A DNA stretch of 64,000 bases from Plantago major (GCA_026545765.1 CM048843.1:12113501-12177500), one strand, 5' to 3'. Positions 43,530 through 55,094 are shown, numbered from the stretch's first letter. Made by a program: numbers and translations. Notes: generated from the sequence alone by a model not told the origin.

Positions 43530-45328
43530 ACCGGTTCCATTTGACGGAATATATATGTCGGAACCAAGTGGGTTTTCGAAACAAAATGAATGAGTCCGGT
43601 GAAATAACCGAAACAAAGCTAGGTTGGTTGCCAGGATTCACCTGCATCAAGGACTAGATTTTGATGAATCTTATGCACCGGTTGCAAGATTGGATGCAAT
43701 AAGACTCTTTCTAGCCTTTGACTCATAATGACTTTCTGCTTTATCAGATGGATGTCAAGAGTGCATTTCTAAATGGTGAACTGGTTGAGGAAGTATATGT
43801 TGAGCAATCACCAGGTTTTGAAGTTCCCTCAGAAAGTAGGATGGTCTATAAGCTTGTAAAGCTCAGTAAATGAAACAAGCTCCAAGAGCATGGTATGATA
43901 CATTGGCCAGATACCTACTAGAAAGTGGTTTCAAGAAAGGAGATGTTGATAAAACACTCTTCACATTGAACCATGATGGGAAACTACTTTTAGTTCAAGT
44001 ATATGTTGATGACATTATATTTGGATCTAAAGACAAGCAACTTTGTGAAGACTTTGCTGAACTCATGAAATGTAAATTTGAGATGAGCATGATGGGAGAA
44101 TTGAATTACTTCCTAGGGCTGCAAGTCAAGCAACTCAATGATGGAATATTCATTAGTCAAACAAAGTATGCAAAGGATATGCTCAATAAGTTCAATCTAA
44201 AGCCTTCTGAAAAGAATGCTAATATACCAATGAGCATTGGAACCAAAATGACCTATACTGAATCTGACAAGAGTGTTGAAGAACACAAGTATAGGAAATT
44301 GATTGGGTCTCTACTATACCTCACTGCAAGTAGACCTGACATTCAATATGCAGTTGGAGTGTGTGCTAGATTTCAGACAAATCCAATGCAGTCACACTAC
44401 AACATTGCTATGAAGATATTAAGGTATGTAAAAGGTACTGTAGAAGTTGGATTGTGGTATCCAAAACATAGTGGATTGAGTTTGGTTGGCTATTCATATG
44501 CCGACTATGCTGGATCATTGCTTGATAGAAAAAAAAGGGATTTTTTACAAATTAGTCACTAATGGGACAACTTTTTACCGTGAGACACCCATAGATTTTC
44601 GCCCAATGAACAGGTCACTTTAGATACGGGCAAGTCACCTTGGTACCGGTACCGGACATGGGTGGTGGAATCCGATGGTGTGGTGGTGGAATCCGGTGGT
44701 GGGTGGTGGATTCCACCACCGGAATCCGCCACCCACCATCGGATTCCACCACCACACCACCGGATTCCACCACCCATGTCCGGTACCGGTACCAAGGTGA
44801 CTTGCCCGTAACCAAAGTGACCTGCTCGTTGGGCGAAAATCTATGGGTGTCTCACGGTAAAAAGTTGTGCAATTGGTGACCTATTGGTAGCTTGCCCATA
44901 GAAAAAGCACCTCAGGAACTTGTCAATTTCTTGGTGCTAGATTAATATCATGGTTCAGCAAGAAACAAAATTCAATTGCCACATCTACCACAGAAGCTGA
45001 ATATATTACTGCTGGATTTTGTGCTTCACAGATATTGTGGATACAACAACAACTCAGGGACTATGGACTCAATGAAGAAAAAACTCCCATTTTCTGTGAC
45101 AACACAAGTGCTATTGTCATAACTCAGAATCCTAAGTTTCATGCAAGAACAAAGCACATTGATGTTAGACACCACTTCATCAGAGACCATGTTGAAAAAG
45201 GCAATATAGAGATACTCAAGATTGGCACTGAAGACCAACTTGCAGATATCTTCACTAAGCCACTACAAGAAAGTAGATTCTTAGCCTTAAGACACAGTCT
45301 TGGACTAATGGAGCTACCAAAGAACTGA
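43530..45328 (+). pseudogene. pol: pol RT and RNase H, element B, split by a foldback element
   Basis: 43530-43870 contains many one- to three-base differences from D that destroy the frame at the start of RT. The frame 43870-44562 is open and carries [26 protein letters not shown] (near 44008) and the start of RNase H (GYSYADYAG, with Tyr where sister copies have an Asp). At 44534 a 364-bp foldback element splits the RNase H gene; it resumes at 44898. The final frame 45035-45328 has [20 protein letters not shown] and [20 protein letters not shown] and ends LMELPKN at TGA 45326-45328. Non-functional. Confidence 0.87.
44534..44897. mobile_element. Foldback MITE, probably Mutator-like, in the RNase H of B
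   Basis: A 364-bp insertion flanked by a perfect 9-bp duplication (atagaaaaa, 44525-44533 and 44898-44906); D has one uninterrupted copy of this site. Nearly the whole element is an inverted repeat: an arm with gacaactttttaccgtgagac, then ggtaccggtaccgg and ggtggtggaatccg blocks, is mirrored in the other half. The outermost 30 or so bases are less well matched. A 9-bp duplication with long terminal repeats suggests a non-autonomous Mutator-like element. It encodes no transposase. Confidence 0.82.
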
Positions 45329-45334
45329 AAAAGT

Positions 45335-45535
45335 TCAGAGAAGAGATATCTGAAGAAGATATCAAAGAAGAGAGAAAAGGTATCTGGAACGGGTATCTAG
45401 ACAAGAGGAATCTGGAACGGGTATCCAGAAACTAAAGTCTAAAGGGTAAAATGGCTGTTCAAAGATTTCTGAGACGAGTACTCAGATATCTGGATCACTC
45501 TGTAAGGGGAACACAAAAGAGAATAGTACAACTGT
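45335..45535 (+). other. Stem-loop array and purine-rich tract between pol and ORF3, element B
   Basis: Hairpins at about 45381-45401 and 45410-45428 with loop ACGGGTA between TCTGGA and TCCAGA-type stems (the first has TCTAGA, giving a G-T pair), and at about 45465-45490 with loop ACGAGTA between TTTCTGAG and CTCAGATA. The purine tract gtaagggga follows. Confidence 0.62.
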
Positions 45536-45918
45536 CTACAGTCAACTACTCTCTTGAAATTTGTATTATTTCTATCTTTGTGTAAAACTTGGACAAATAC
45601 CAAGTGTGAGATAAATTCAGATGCAAACAGTGTTCTTGGTCATACAAAAACGTGATTCAGAAATCTAATAGCCAAAATTCATTAAATGGGCACAATTACA
45701 TTCGTTGATTGAGATCATTGCTGAAGAAGCAATGGTGACCCTTGATGAATTGGGCGATTGATCTTCTGGCAGATTAACTCTCAAGAAATAGTGGAATTAA
45801 AATTCGAGGCACACTATGCATTTAATGCCGAACAAGCTTTTACTCACGCCTGCCTGCAATTCACAGATACTTACACACAAAATTAATTTTTATGTATATG
45901 TCTGTGGAGATTACATTG
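45536..45918 (+). other. Spacer upstream of ORF3, element B
   Basis: Conserved non-coding block; no gene seen. Confidence 0.45.
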
Positions 45919-45928
45919 CTATATATAT
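45919..45928 (+). promoter_or_regulatory. TATA box of the internal ORF3 promoter, element B
   Basis: tatatatatg, 181 bases before the ORF3 ATG at 46100, followed by the conserved leader block. Confidence 0.58.
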
Positions 45929-47958
45929 GGGATTTTGGCAAAAGAAATTACTTTCGCCTAATCCAACATACAGACTTGCACAAGAATAGCAAAAACTCTT
46001 CTTCAACCTCTGCAAATCTCTGTTAGTTTTTCTGCAAAGAATTACTAATCTCACACCCAAATCTCTTTCTCGTTTTTCAAAAACTCACTATTTAAAGAGA
46101 TGGCTCCCAAACGTGCTTCTTCTCAAAAGCAAGCACCAGTGCTAGTTATAACAAACAATCGGTTGATCGGAGAATTCGACCCTGATCATTGGACTCCAAA
46201 TCACAGGATGATTTGGGGTGGTGTCATGATTGAAGAATACCTGGTAGCTGCAATAGAAAACCAGACTGACAGGAATTTGGTACTTGATATGCTTGAAAAG
46301 GCAAAAATCAAGGGCTTTATATCTGCTCTTCCCAGTGGAGTTTCTTCACTGGATGTTCTGGAGTTTTACAACAACTCCACAATTGTTTCTAGGATCTCTG
46401 AAGGCACTGAGATAGTGTCTATCAAGACCAAAGTCCAAGGACAAGAAATCCTGTTGGACGAAACAGCTTTCTGTGAGCTGTTTGAACTTCAAAATCTTGG
46501 AAAGGATTTTGAAATTGACACCAAGGATTAAGATCTCCTTGAAGGTGTGAAGCAACTATATAGTAATGTGTGTGATCTTGACAAACCAGACACACCCATC
46601 GACTTTAAGCTTGCTGACATAAGGACCAGACATCTTTTGGTCCACTGGGATGTGTTGGCATGTATCCTTCACAGAGGCTTCGATGGTCTACAAGGAGGTG
46701 CTGACCAGATAAGCCAAGAACGTTGGATGATGTTGTTCTTGTTGAGTCAACAAGACAAAAGGCTGGAAAACCCTTTTAATTGGGGGAAGTACGCCTTCAT
46801 GAAATTTGTAAAGAAGATACAAGGATTTGAGCCTAAAATCGTTAAGGGACTTGCTGAGCCAAAAGCCACAGTAAGCTATGGACTGAAAATTTGCTACTTA
46901 CTGGAATGTCTTGGCATTGAGCTCAGAGAGACGGCAGATATTGCCAACAGTAACCTACTCTACAAATATGAGTATACAAGCATGATGAAAAAGGTTACTG
47001 GATCTCAGAAAGGTTCCAAGAAGCGAAAGACTGAAGAGGTATCTGAGGGAAAAGTTGCGACCAAGAAGCCCAAAACTTCACGGAAGAAGTCTGCTGGCAA
47101 GTCAGAAGGCACAGCCATTGAGGTTGTCGATTCCCAGATACCTGACGTCGCTACAAATGAACTCATCAATGAAGATGAACTCATCAATGCTGCAAAAGAG
47201 GCATCGCCTACTGAACAAGTAGATTCAGCAAGAGAAAGTGCTTTCAGAAATGTGAAGACTATTACAGAAAGCCTTGCTGATGAACTCATAAATGCTGAGA
47301 AACTTCAAACTCTTTCTGCAGAAGCAGCAGGGATTGTTGATAACTCTGTTCCATATTTCGATGGCGAATCGGACGAGGAGAAGATCCCATCCCCCAAGGT
47401 TGCTGAAAAAGTAACCAAGGCAAAGGGGAAGAACAAAAGGTCCAAGGTTGCTGAGAAAGCAACTAGCTCACAGGTTGCTGAACAAGCACCTATAGCAAAG
47501 GTTGTTGGTGCCAACACACCATCAGTGAAAGTCACGTATAAACAACTTCAAGAAGCCCTGATGAGTGGTGACCTAGTGTTGGTAGACGCTAATGTCAACA
47601 CCACACTTAAAAATCTGGAAGAGCTCTCAACTGCTCAAACTTCTGCTTCCAGACAACCACAACAACCACAACCACAATAGCCACAAGTGGTCGATGAAAT
47701 GGTAAATGAACTCCATTTCGACATATCAGCTATGCAACATGCTAAAGAAAATCCTGCAAACAAGCAGGTTTCCCAACTCCTAGAGAGGATAAACCGAGAC
47801 ACCGCCGTAATGATCAAACAAGGGAGGCAACTGAGTCAATCGCTCAGGAAAGGTCTGAAGTACCAGAAACTTCAAACAAAGAAGCCATAATGGAACAGCA
47901 AGACCAAAGCATAGAAGGGTCACAAGTTCCAGACCCCAATCAGCCTGACAATGCTCAG

Positions 47959-48848
47959 GTAGCTGAATGGTTTAACTCTCTACTTGTGAAATTTTATGTT
48001 CATCAATCTTGTTACTTATAAAAATTTCTTTGTTACAGGCTGAATTAGAAACAAAAGAACAAGAGGAAGCTGAAAAGCTTGCCTCAGAGACTGAGAAGGA
48101 GGCTACTACCTCACCTCTTAAGGAATCTGAGCCTGTGCTACAGGTGATAGAGAATTCCCTAAGACATTACTTTTCAGATATTTGTTAATTCACTTAGCAA
48201 ATCAAGTGGATGTTTCTAATAGGCTCCAACTGAGAAGGAAAATGATAAGGCTGAAAAGCCTAACTCATCAGAGAATCAACCAGAGACTCACAAAGTCTCT
48301 GAGCAACAAGTATCTGAGCCTTCTATTGAGAAGGTATATATATATATATTTCAGATACCTATAATCTTCAAAGACAAATCTCTGATCATTTTTCTCAAAC
48401 TAACACTTTCTACTTAACAGGTTCAAAAAGAACTAGAAGTTGCTGGGGATTTGCCCGCTCAATCCCCACAACAAATGGAAATTGATGAGGCATCAAAGCC
48501 TTCATCACAAGAAAAATTTCCAGAGACTGCACAAGTCTCTGAGCAACAAGTATCTGAGCCTTCAATAGTTAAGGTAATTGACCTCTCAGATATCTGATTT
48601 TGTAAATAGAATTTTTCGTGATAAAATTTCCTAAGTGTTATGATTCTCAGGTTCAAAAAGAAAGAGAGGATGTTGAGGATCAGACTTCCAAGTCTCCTCC
48701 TCACACCAAGATATCTGAGGCACCTGGAACCTCAGTAGTCTAACCTTCTGAGCCTGTTGCTGTTGCACAGGTAACACAGATACTTGACTACTCTAAAACT
48801 CAGATATCTACACAAGTTTTGAAACTAATTCAAAACTCTCTCTTTCAG
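47959..48848 (+). other. Five phase-0 GT-AG introns in ORF3, element B
   Basis: Introns 47959-48038 (80 nt), 48144-48222 (79), 48334-48420 (87), 48574-48650 (77) and 48771-48848 (78). Exons between them: 105, 111, 153 and 120 nt. Donors follow CAG or AAG (gtagct, gtgata, gtatat, gtaatt, gtaaca); acceptors are ttacag, aatag, aacag, ctcag and ttcag, each followed by G. Branch-point-like ctaac/ctaat/ctaag words lie near the acceptors. One exon-5 codon is TAA (about 48741), specific to B. Confidence 0.85.
48223..48573 (+). repeat. Duplicated exon-intron module within ORF3
   Basis: The ends of exons 3 and 4 share 30 identical bases (48294-48323 and 48534-48563), coding VSEQQVSEPS, with a similar CCAGAGACT context before them and an AAG|gta donor after. 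Exons 4 and 5 both begin GTTCAAAAAGAA after their acceptors. The small exons look like diverged copies of one module. Confidence 0.7.
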
Positions 48849-51648
48849 GCTCAAAGTAGTGCCAAGAAGGAGTCACATGATGTCTATGAAAACCTTCTTC
48901 CCTTCTTCAAGACTCATACCTTGCCAAAGGATATTCAATGCTTCAAGAAATGGCAAAGTTTAAGGTGCTCTGATCTCTCTGAAATACTGAGAATCACAGA
49001 TCAACCAACAAGACGAGCACGAGCTCTTGATCTGGAAAACTATATCCACGCAATGTTCCCTACTGAACAATATCAAGTTGCGACCTTAATGCGTAAGGAT
49101 TTTTCCAAGGAACTGGCACACAAATTGGTGCAAGCCTTCAAACAGGCAGATGGTCAGACAAGATTGCAGATGGCATTCAAGCCAGTCCTGCCCCAGACAC
49201 TACAATTTATTCCTTCTGAACAAGAAGAGGTTAATGGGCCGAAGATCACTATTCCTGAAGTGATTAATCTTGTATCGGAAGACGATGAGGAGGAAGAAAT
49301 AGATGAGAATAACTTTGATGAACCTCCCTCTAACCATCACAAAAAGGATGATGATGATATGACGGATGATGATGCCTGCACTGTGGGATGGAGGAATTCC
49401 ACAAGGAAACAATGCCTCAAATTGAAAAGCACACCGAGAGGACATCACAAAGAATCCCTCCTCCATCTCCTCGTAAATCCACCCATCCTTCACAAAGAAT
49501 CCCAACAACAAAAAGACACTACTGAACAAGTAGTTGAGCACTCTGAGGAAACAACTCAGAAGATATTAAATACTCAAATCAGAGCTGCTCAACTCAAACA
49601 ACTGTTGGAAGAAGAGCAACAGCTCCATCTTCAACTAGAAGAAGAGCTAGTTAAATCCAGAGATAAGCTCAATCAACTAAAAGATCAATACTTACAAGAG
49701 ACAGTAGCTTACTCTGAGGTTAAAGAGCTCCAGGATGCTGTAAATGCTATTGCTAAGGAATTAGATACTGAAGAAGTATCTAAAGAAAAGCATGATGCTA
49801 AGGCTGCCTCACCAGCAAAAGACATACCATCCTCCTCTCAGAAAGGAAAGAAGCCCATCTTTGAGATGGTTGCTGGACTAGACAATCTTGAAAATGTCCA
49901 AGAGGATGAAGATCATTGGGCTGAAGACTCAGATGATGAAGAAGACAAGACTTTGGTAGCACACCGCAATGAACACTTGACGGTTTCTCATCTTAAAAGG
50001 AAGCTAATTGCTCCAGAAGTTTTCAACAAACTGCCAAATGTCCACTCCCATGAATACATGAATAGATACCAAGTTTTGGCACATCTTAAAAAGGAGATGT
50101 CTTCACAAAACAAAGAAGTAATTGCCTCCGTCCCCTCAGAAATTAAGAAGTTCACAGAACTCATCACTCAGAGAACAACCAGTATGGTTATTGCTCAGAA
50201 AGATCTGGGAATGATAAGGGACGATGATATGTCATTAGCTGACAAAGCTTTTCATGAGGCAAGTTACACTGCTGGAAAAGCAGATGCCATACTAGGCCCA
50301 TTGGTAGAGCTCACTGATAAGGAAAATGGACTTATCAAACAAAATCAGGAGCTCAAGGCTGAACTTCAGAAGTTGGTTACTGCCTACAACTACTTGGAAA
50401 AGAATTTTGAGTCTCTCTCAGATTCTTTTGTGGTACTTAGTCAGTCAGCAATGACTAAGGGGGAAGAATTTGGATATCAAGATCAGGGGGAAGGAAAGAA
50501 GAAATCTAGAGTTGGTGCCGCTCAGAAAGGAAGAGGAAACAAGAAAACTTCCCAGCCACCACTCAGAATAAATGATCCCTCATCAAATCAAGCTGCTTTA
50601 CAAATAGTAGCTACTTCCCAGCAGCCAACTGAAGAAACTACAATGGTAACAAGGGCCATGGCAAAAAGACCTCCAAGGAGTACCAAGGCTCCAAGGAGAA
50701 CACAAGTAAGAGGGATTAATGAATCTTCTGAAGAAGAAGAAGGCCAAATCAAATCCCTAGGCAATGAAGAAGGCTGCAAAAGTCTCACAAGAATTAATCT
50801 TGATGATGATGATGAAGAGACTGATGAAGATGAATCTCCTCTTCACAGAAAAAGGAAAATTGATAGCCTAACTGAGCCCATAGCTGCAAAGCCTTTAGCA
50901 GCTAAAACACCCTCTGGAAATATCAAGTCAATCCAAGGTGGTTCTTCAAGCAATCCTCCAAAGGAGAATTCTAGACAAAGAAGGAACAGGCTGAGAGCTG
51001 AACAAAGACAAAGTCAACTTCCACTCAGGCCAGAAGAAACCAAAATTGAGTATGTGAAGAATGACAACAATTCCTCTGTCTACAGTGCATTAATCAGAAG
51101 AATGGCTACTGGATTCTGGAACTCAAGCACTTACTGGTAAATTCAAGGTTTCTACAACCAATCCATAAACAGCTCATGGCATGGAGAAAAGATAAGCCAA
51201 TCTTGATTAACACAAACCACATCAAAGCATGGTTGGATTTTGAAGTAATCAAGAGAACAGAAGCCATGAAGAAGGACCTCTCTGATGAATGTCCTTATGG
51301 AAAGCCAGATGATGTGCACAGAATTCCAACATTACTGGAACAGGCACAAGAGCAAGACTTGCGGTGTAACCCTATGAGTCCTTCTACTTAACTGAAGATC
51401 AATACAAGGGTGACATCAGATATCTCAAGATCATTTATGACAACTTCAAGCTATCAGATATCAGAATCGAGCATGCCTGGAAGTGGGGAAAGTATCTGTG
51501 GGTCAAGCATTTTGTCAAGAGAAATCCCACCAAAACCTACAAGGAAGTCTGTGGATTTGCCAGAGACAAAGAGATGATTGTAAGAACTCTTCTCTATGAC
51601 TACTCTGATGATATCAAAAGGTTTGGTGATAGGAAATTTGCAGACTAA

Positions 51649-52024
51649 TCCATGGAGCTGTTTTGAATACTTGAAGATTTTAGAAGACTTGAAGACTTGT
51701 CATTTAGAATGTTCACTTGGAGCTTGGTAACTCCTGTTGTTCTATTTGACTAAGTATTTTCTGTGATTTTACTGATTGATCTTTTCTGTTAAATCTTGAA
51801 AAAGTTATCTGTAAGCTTTCTCTGTATCATATCTGATGAACTTACTCGCAGATATCATTTTATATATAAGATAACTTGTCAGCAAAGATCACACCTTGTG
51901 ATTTGGTTGATGTTTACTTTCTGCACTTAATTATATGAATTAAAAGATCATAAGAAATGATTATGTGCTGGATTGTTTCCTCATCCAGATTTGTAATAGG
52001 TCAGATAGTCATTGTTGACTGATC
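51649..52024 (+). other. ORF3 3' flank, element B
   Basis: Untranslated stretch equivalent to 11071-11441; no gene seen. Confidence 0.45.
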
Positions 52025-52039
52025 AAAATGGGGGAAATT
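52025..52039 (+). other. Polypurine tract, element B
   Basis: aaaatgggggaaatt immediately before the 3' LTR. Confidence 0.88.
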
Positions 52040-55000
52040 TGTTAGGAATATCTGTTTAGATTTTGATCAGCAACCTAATGACTTATCTTAGCTCAGAAAG
52101 GTGATTAGTATTCTTAGTTCACTTGAACACTGTAAAAGAGGAAACTCACTATGTATGATAGTCTAGCAAATCTTGTATAGGATGTTAGGTCTCGAAATGT
52201 AATTTTTATTTTCTGAAGAAGACCAAGAAGAAGGCATCCAGCAGGAAAAGTTCAACGGATTTGAAGATTTGAAGACTGCACAAGATTGCTGAAGACAAGG
52301 GTTCTTCAGATACCTATGTCCAGATATCTTGAAGAAACAAGTGTTTCGAAACGTGTTGCAAAAGATATCTGAGAATAAAAGGTTTCTGAGACGAGGAAAG
52401 TGCCCACAGATATCTACACTCAGATACCTTGGACATATAATACGCTTCTGAAAAATAAACATATTATAACAAGTTGTTTAAACAAGTGGTATCTGGAGCT
52501 ATGATGATCTCTGGAAAAGAACGTGCAAAGCCTCAGAAAGCTTGCATAGTTCCGTTGCACACTGAGGATAAAGTATAGTACATGCATTAAATGCATGACG
52601 AAATGTCTCGAACAAAAGCTTAACCGAAGAAGAAGACAAACCTACTACAGTACTATACTCAGATATCAATAGTTTGAATTTGATTTAAGCCTAACGGATA
52701 CTATTCAAACGGCACTCAAAATTCATCTATAAATATCAACACTTAGACTGCTTGAGAACAGACACTGAACACTTTAGATCACTGAACTTATTGTTAGGAA
52801 TATCTGTTAGTATTTTGATCATTCATCACATGTTCTTATCTTTGCCAGAAAGGTGATTAAGTACTCTTAGTTCACTTGAACATTGTAAAAGAGGAAATCT
52901 CTGAGTATGATTAGTCTAGTAAATCTTGTTTTAGGATTATAGGTCTCTGAATGTAATTTTTATTTCCAAGAAGACCATGAAGATCAATCCTAGCAATGGA
53001 GCTTTTCTGAAGATTACAAGACCGGAGATTGCACAAGATTTATGAAGACACCAAGGTTTAGTCTCACTCGGAAAGACTATGTCCTTAATCCTTTCTCAAG
53101 TGCATTTAGTTACTTTTGAAACATGATTCTGGAACATATGACATCATGAGTATGGAGCATGCAATCCATCATAAAGGCTTATGTATCCGTTGAAGACTAC
53201 AGGACAAGAAATAGTACATATGCATTAATTGCATCGGCAAAAAAGCCGCTAAAGCACAGTCCTCTCTGAGATATGAGACAAGGACTTTTGAGTACTCTTT
53301 TCAAGATAAATATAGACTGAATTTGAATTGTGTTTAACGGATAACATCCCAACGACTCTCCAATTCATCTATAAATATCACACACTTAGATCCTAAGAAA
53401 TACAACGACCAAAGAACGATCTAACTTGCAAACTTACAATCTAGCAAAGTATTCTCTCAAGCACTCTACTACCCTTTCTGAAAGCTTTCTGTTGCTTGAA
53501 GAATCACTAGTAGTTCTAAGTTGTCCTGAACCTTAACAAGAGATTGTTATTCGTGAAAGAGTTGAACTATCAGATAACCTTTCTGGAGCTCATTCTCCAG
53601 AACGGACATCAATTACCAGGTCAAGAAGAGGATTGCCATACACTGAACAAGTGTATTAAGTAGTCTTGTTCTATTAGGCTCTCTGGAAACATAACTGAAA
53701 AGTTATACAAGAAGCCTCTCTGACAAACCTTATAACCAACACCATCAAGGCGTGGAGTAGAGGAAGTACTTGATTTGGGAAATCAGGGAATAACTCCAAG
53801 GTTATCTGAGTAGAGGAAGTACTTAGCTCTAGGAGCTGGGGAATAACTCAGGGGGAACATTTGGTTGGGAACCATTTGTTTAAGAATCTTAGAATAGGAT
53901 TATTGTAAGGTGAACTCAATTATCTGTTCTAGTGAATTCTAGGTCTCAGAAAGACCGAAGTGGATTAGTTGGAGGATTACGCCACCTCCAGATACCACTA
54001 TACTTGCTGTGTTATTTACCTTTCTGCATTTATCTTTCAGCAAAGCACACACACATATTTTTTGTTTCTGCACTTACCAATCTTAAAGTCTTCCGCGCTC
54101 TGAATTTAAGTATCAGAAACCCCCCAAGTTTCTGAGAAACTGTGTTTATCGACAAAAGTTTTAAAAGACTATTCACCCCCCCCCCCCCCCCCTCTAGTCT
54201 TTTACTTTGTCGTTATCTGGACCAACACTTATACTGAATACTCACACAAGCTCTCTCAAGCAAACTACTTACTTTCAGGCTTTCTGTTGCGACCAAAGCT
54301 CTTGATTCTAAGTAGCACAAAAGTTCTAAGTGTCCTGATCCTTAACGAGCATTGTTATCTGTGAAGGAGTTGAACTAAGATTTCATATTTGAGATTCATT
54401 CTCTGGAACACTTACAATAGACTTGGGTCAGTAGAGAACAAGATACCATACATTGAAAAGTGTATTAAGTATACTTGATTCATAGAGCTATCTGAATAAC
54501 TGAATAAGTTATTTAAGAAGCTCACCTGACAATTTACCTTAACCAACACCTTAATCGGCGTATGTGAAGTACTTAGTTTGGGAAACTAAGGAATAACTCC
54601 AAGGTTATTGAGCATAGGAAGTACTTAGTTTGGGAAACTAAGGAACAGCTCAAAAAGGTTTCTGAGTACAGGAAGTACTTAGCTGTGAAAGCCGGGGAAT
54701 AACTCAGGGGGAATACTTGGTTGGGAACCTAGTGTATTTAGGAATCAAGAAAAGATATATGTAAGGTTACCTCATTTATCTTAGTGGATTATAGGTCTGA
54801 GAAAGACCGAAGTGGATTAGTTGAAGGATTACGCCACCTTCAGATACCACTATAAAAAGACTTGTGTTATTTACTCTCTGCAGCTTATTACTTGTTTTAC
54901 TTATATTGCAAAATACTTACACTTATCTTGCTGAACTCGTGCACTTATCTTAGAAAAGTCTTCCGCTCTCTGAAATTAAGTATCAGATAACGTCACAGAT

Positions 55001-55094
55001 ATCTGACAAACTGTGCTTATCGACAAAAGTTTTAAAAGAACATTCTCCCCCCCCCCCCCCCGAGTCTTTTACTTTGCCGTTATCTGGACCAACA
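52040..55094 (+). repeat. 3' LTR, element B, interrupted by a solo LTR
   Basis: TGTTAGGAATATC ... CTGGACCAACA. Without the inserted 52792-54232 the length is about 1614 bp, matching its partner at 37353. TATA box at 52728-52735. The RNA motif array is at about 54559-54707, with the first outer stem lost (gcgtatgtgaag). C run at 55047-55061. The following agttt lies in E's ORF3. Confidence 0.93.
52792..54227 (+). repeat. Solo LTR of a diverged subfamily
   Basis: TGTTAGGAATATC ... CTGGACCAACA, 1436 bp, flanked by a perfect 5-bp duplication CTTAT (52787-52791 and 54228-54232). There is no internal region, so two LTRs recombined. The sequence differs a lot from the other LTRs but keeps the same ends, the C run (about 54176-54192) and the RNA motif array, here with two units (53754-53797 and 53806-53851). 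Confidence 0.92.

Larger units (their letters stand above)
46100..51648 (+). pseudogene. ORF3, full-length but interrupted, element B
   Basis: The most complete ORF3. Exon 1 (46100-47958) starts MAPKRASSQKQAPVLVITNN. The globular region is open except for a TAA at 46529-46531, replacing a GAA/GAT-type codon. A lysine-rich nuclear-localisation-like segment (GSKKRKTEEV, KKPKTSRKKS, about 47010-47095) and V/A/E/K repeats follow, then a TAG at 47678-47680 that E shares, and a frame break near 47880. Four small exons and five introns fill 47959-48848. Exon 6 (48849-51648) is open for over 760 codons to about 51095, with a coiled coil (LKQLLEEEQQLHLQLEEELV, about 49590-49770), acidic and basic segments, and the C-terminal domain broken by a one-base loss near 51085. 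No signal peptide or membrane helix is visible, so it is unlikely to be an envelope protein. A nuclear role is only a guess. Confidence 0.8.
35625..55094 (+). mobile_element. Element B: tandem Sirevirus-like copia inserted in E
   Basis: It contains the end of one ORF3 (35625-36956), an LTR (37353-38967), a full internal region (38968-52039) and a second LTR (52040-55094, itself interrupted). An LTR flanked on both sides by internal sequence shows a tandem element, as made by unequal LTR recombination, whose left unit was then truncated. The left edge shares short homology (caag/aag plus aaaatgg) with the sequence it joins, pointing to an end-joining deletion. At the right edge agttt (55095-55099) is the surviving target-duplication copy. 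Confidence 0.85.

Noticed and set aside
44559-44879. Two open frames on opposite strands (44559-44795 minus and 44640-44879 plus) that begin with the same residues MVPVPDMGGGIRW
   Set aside because: They are the two arms of the foldback element read from each strand; the identity follows from the palindrome and does not indicate a gene.
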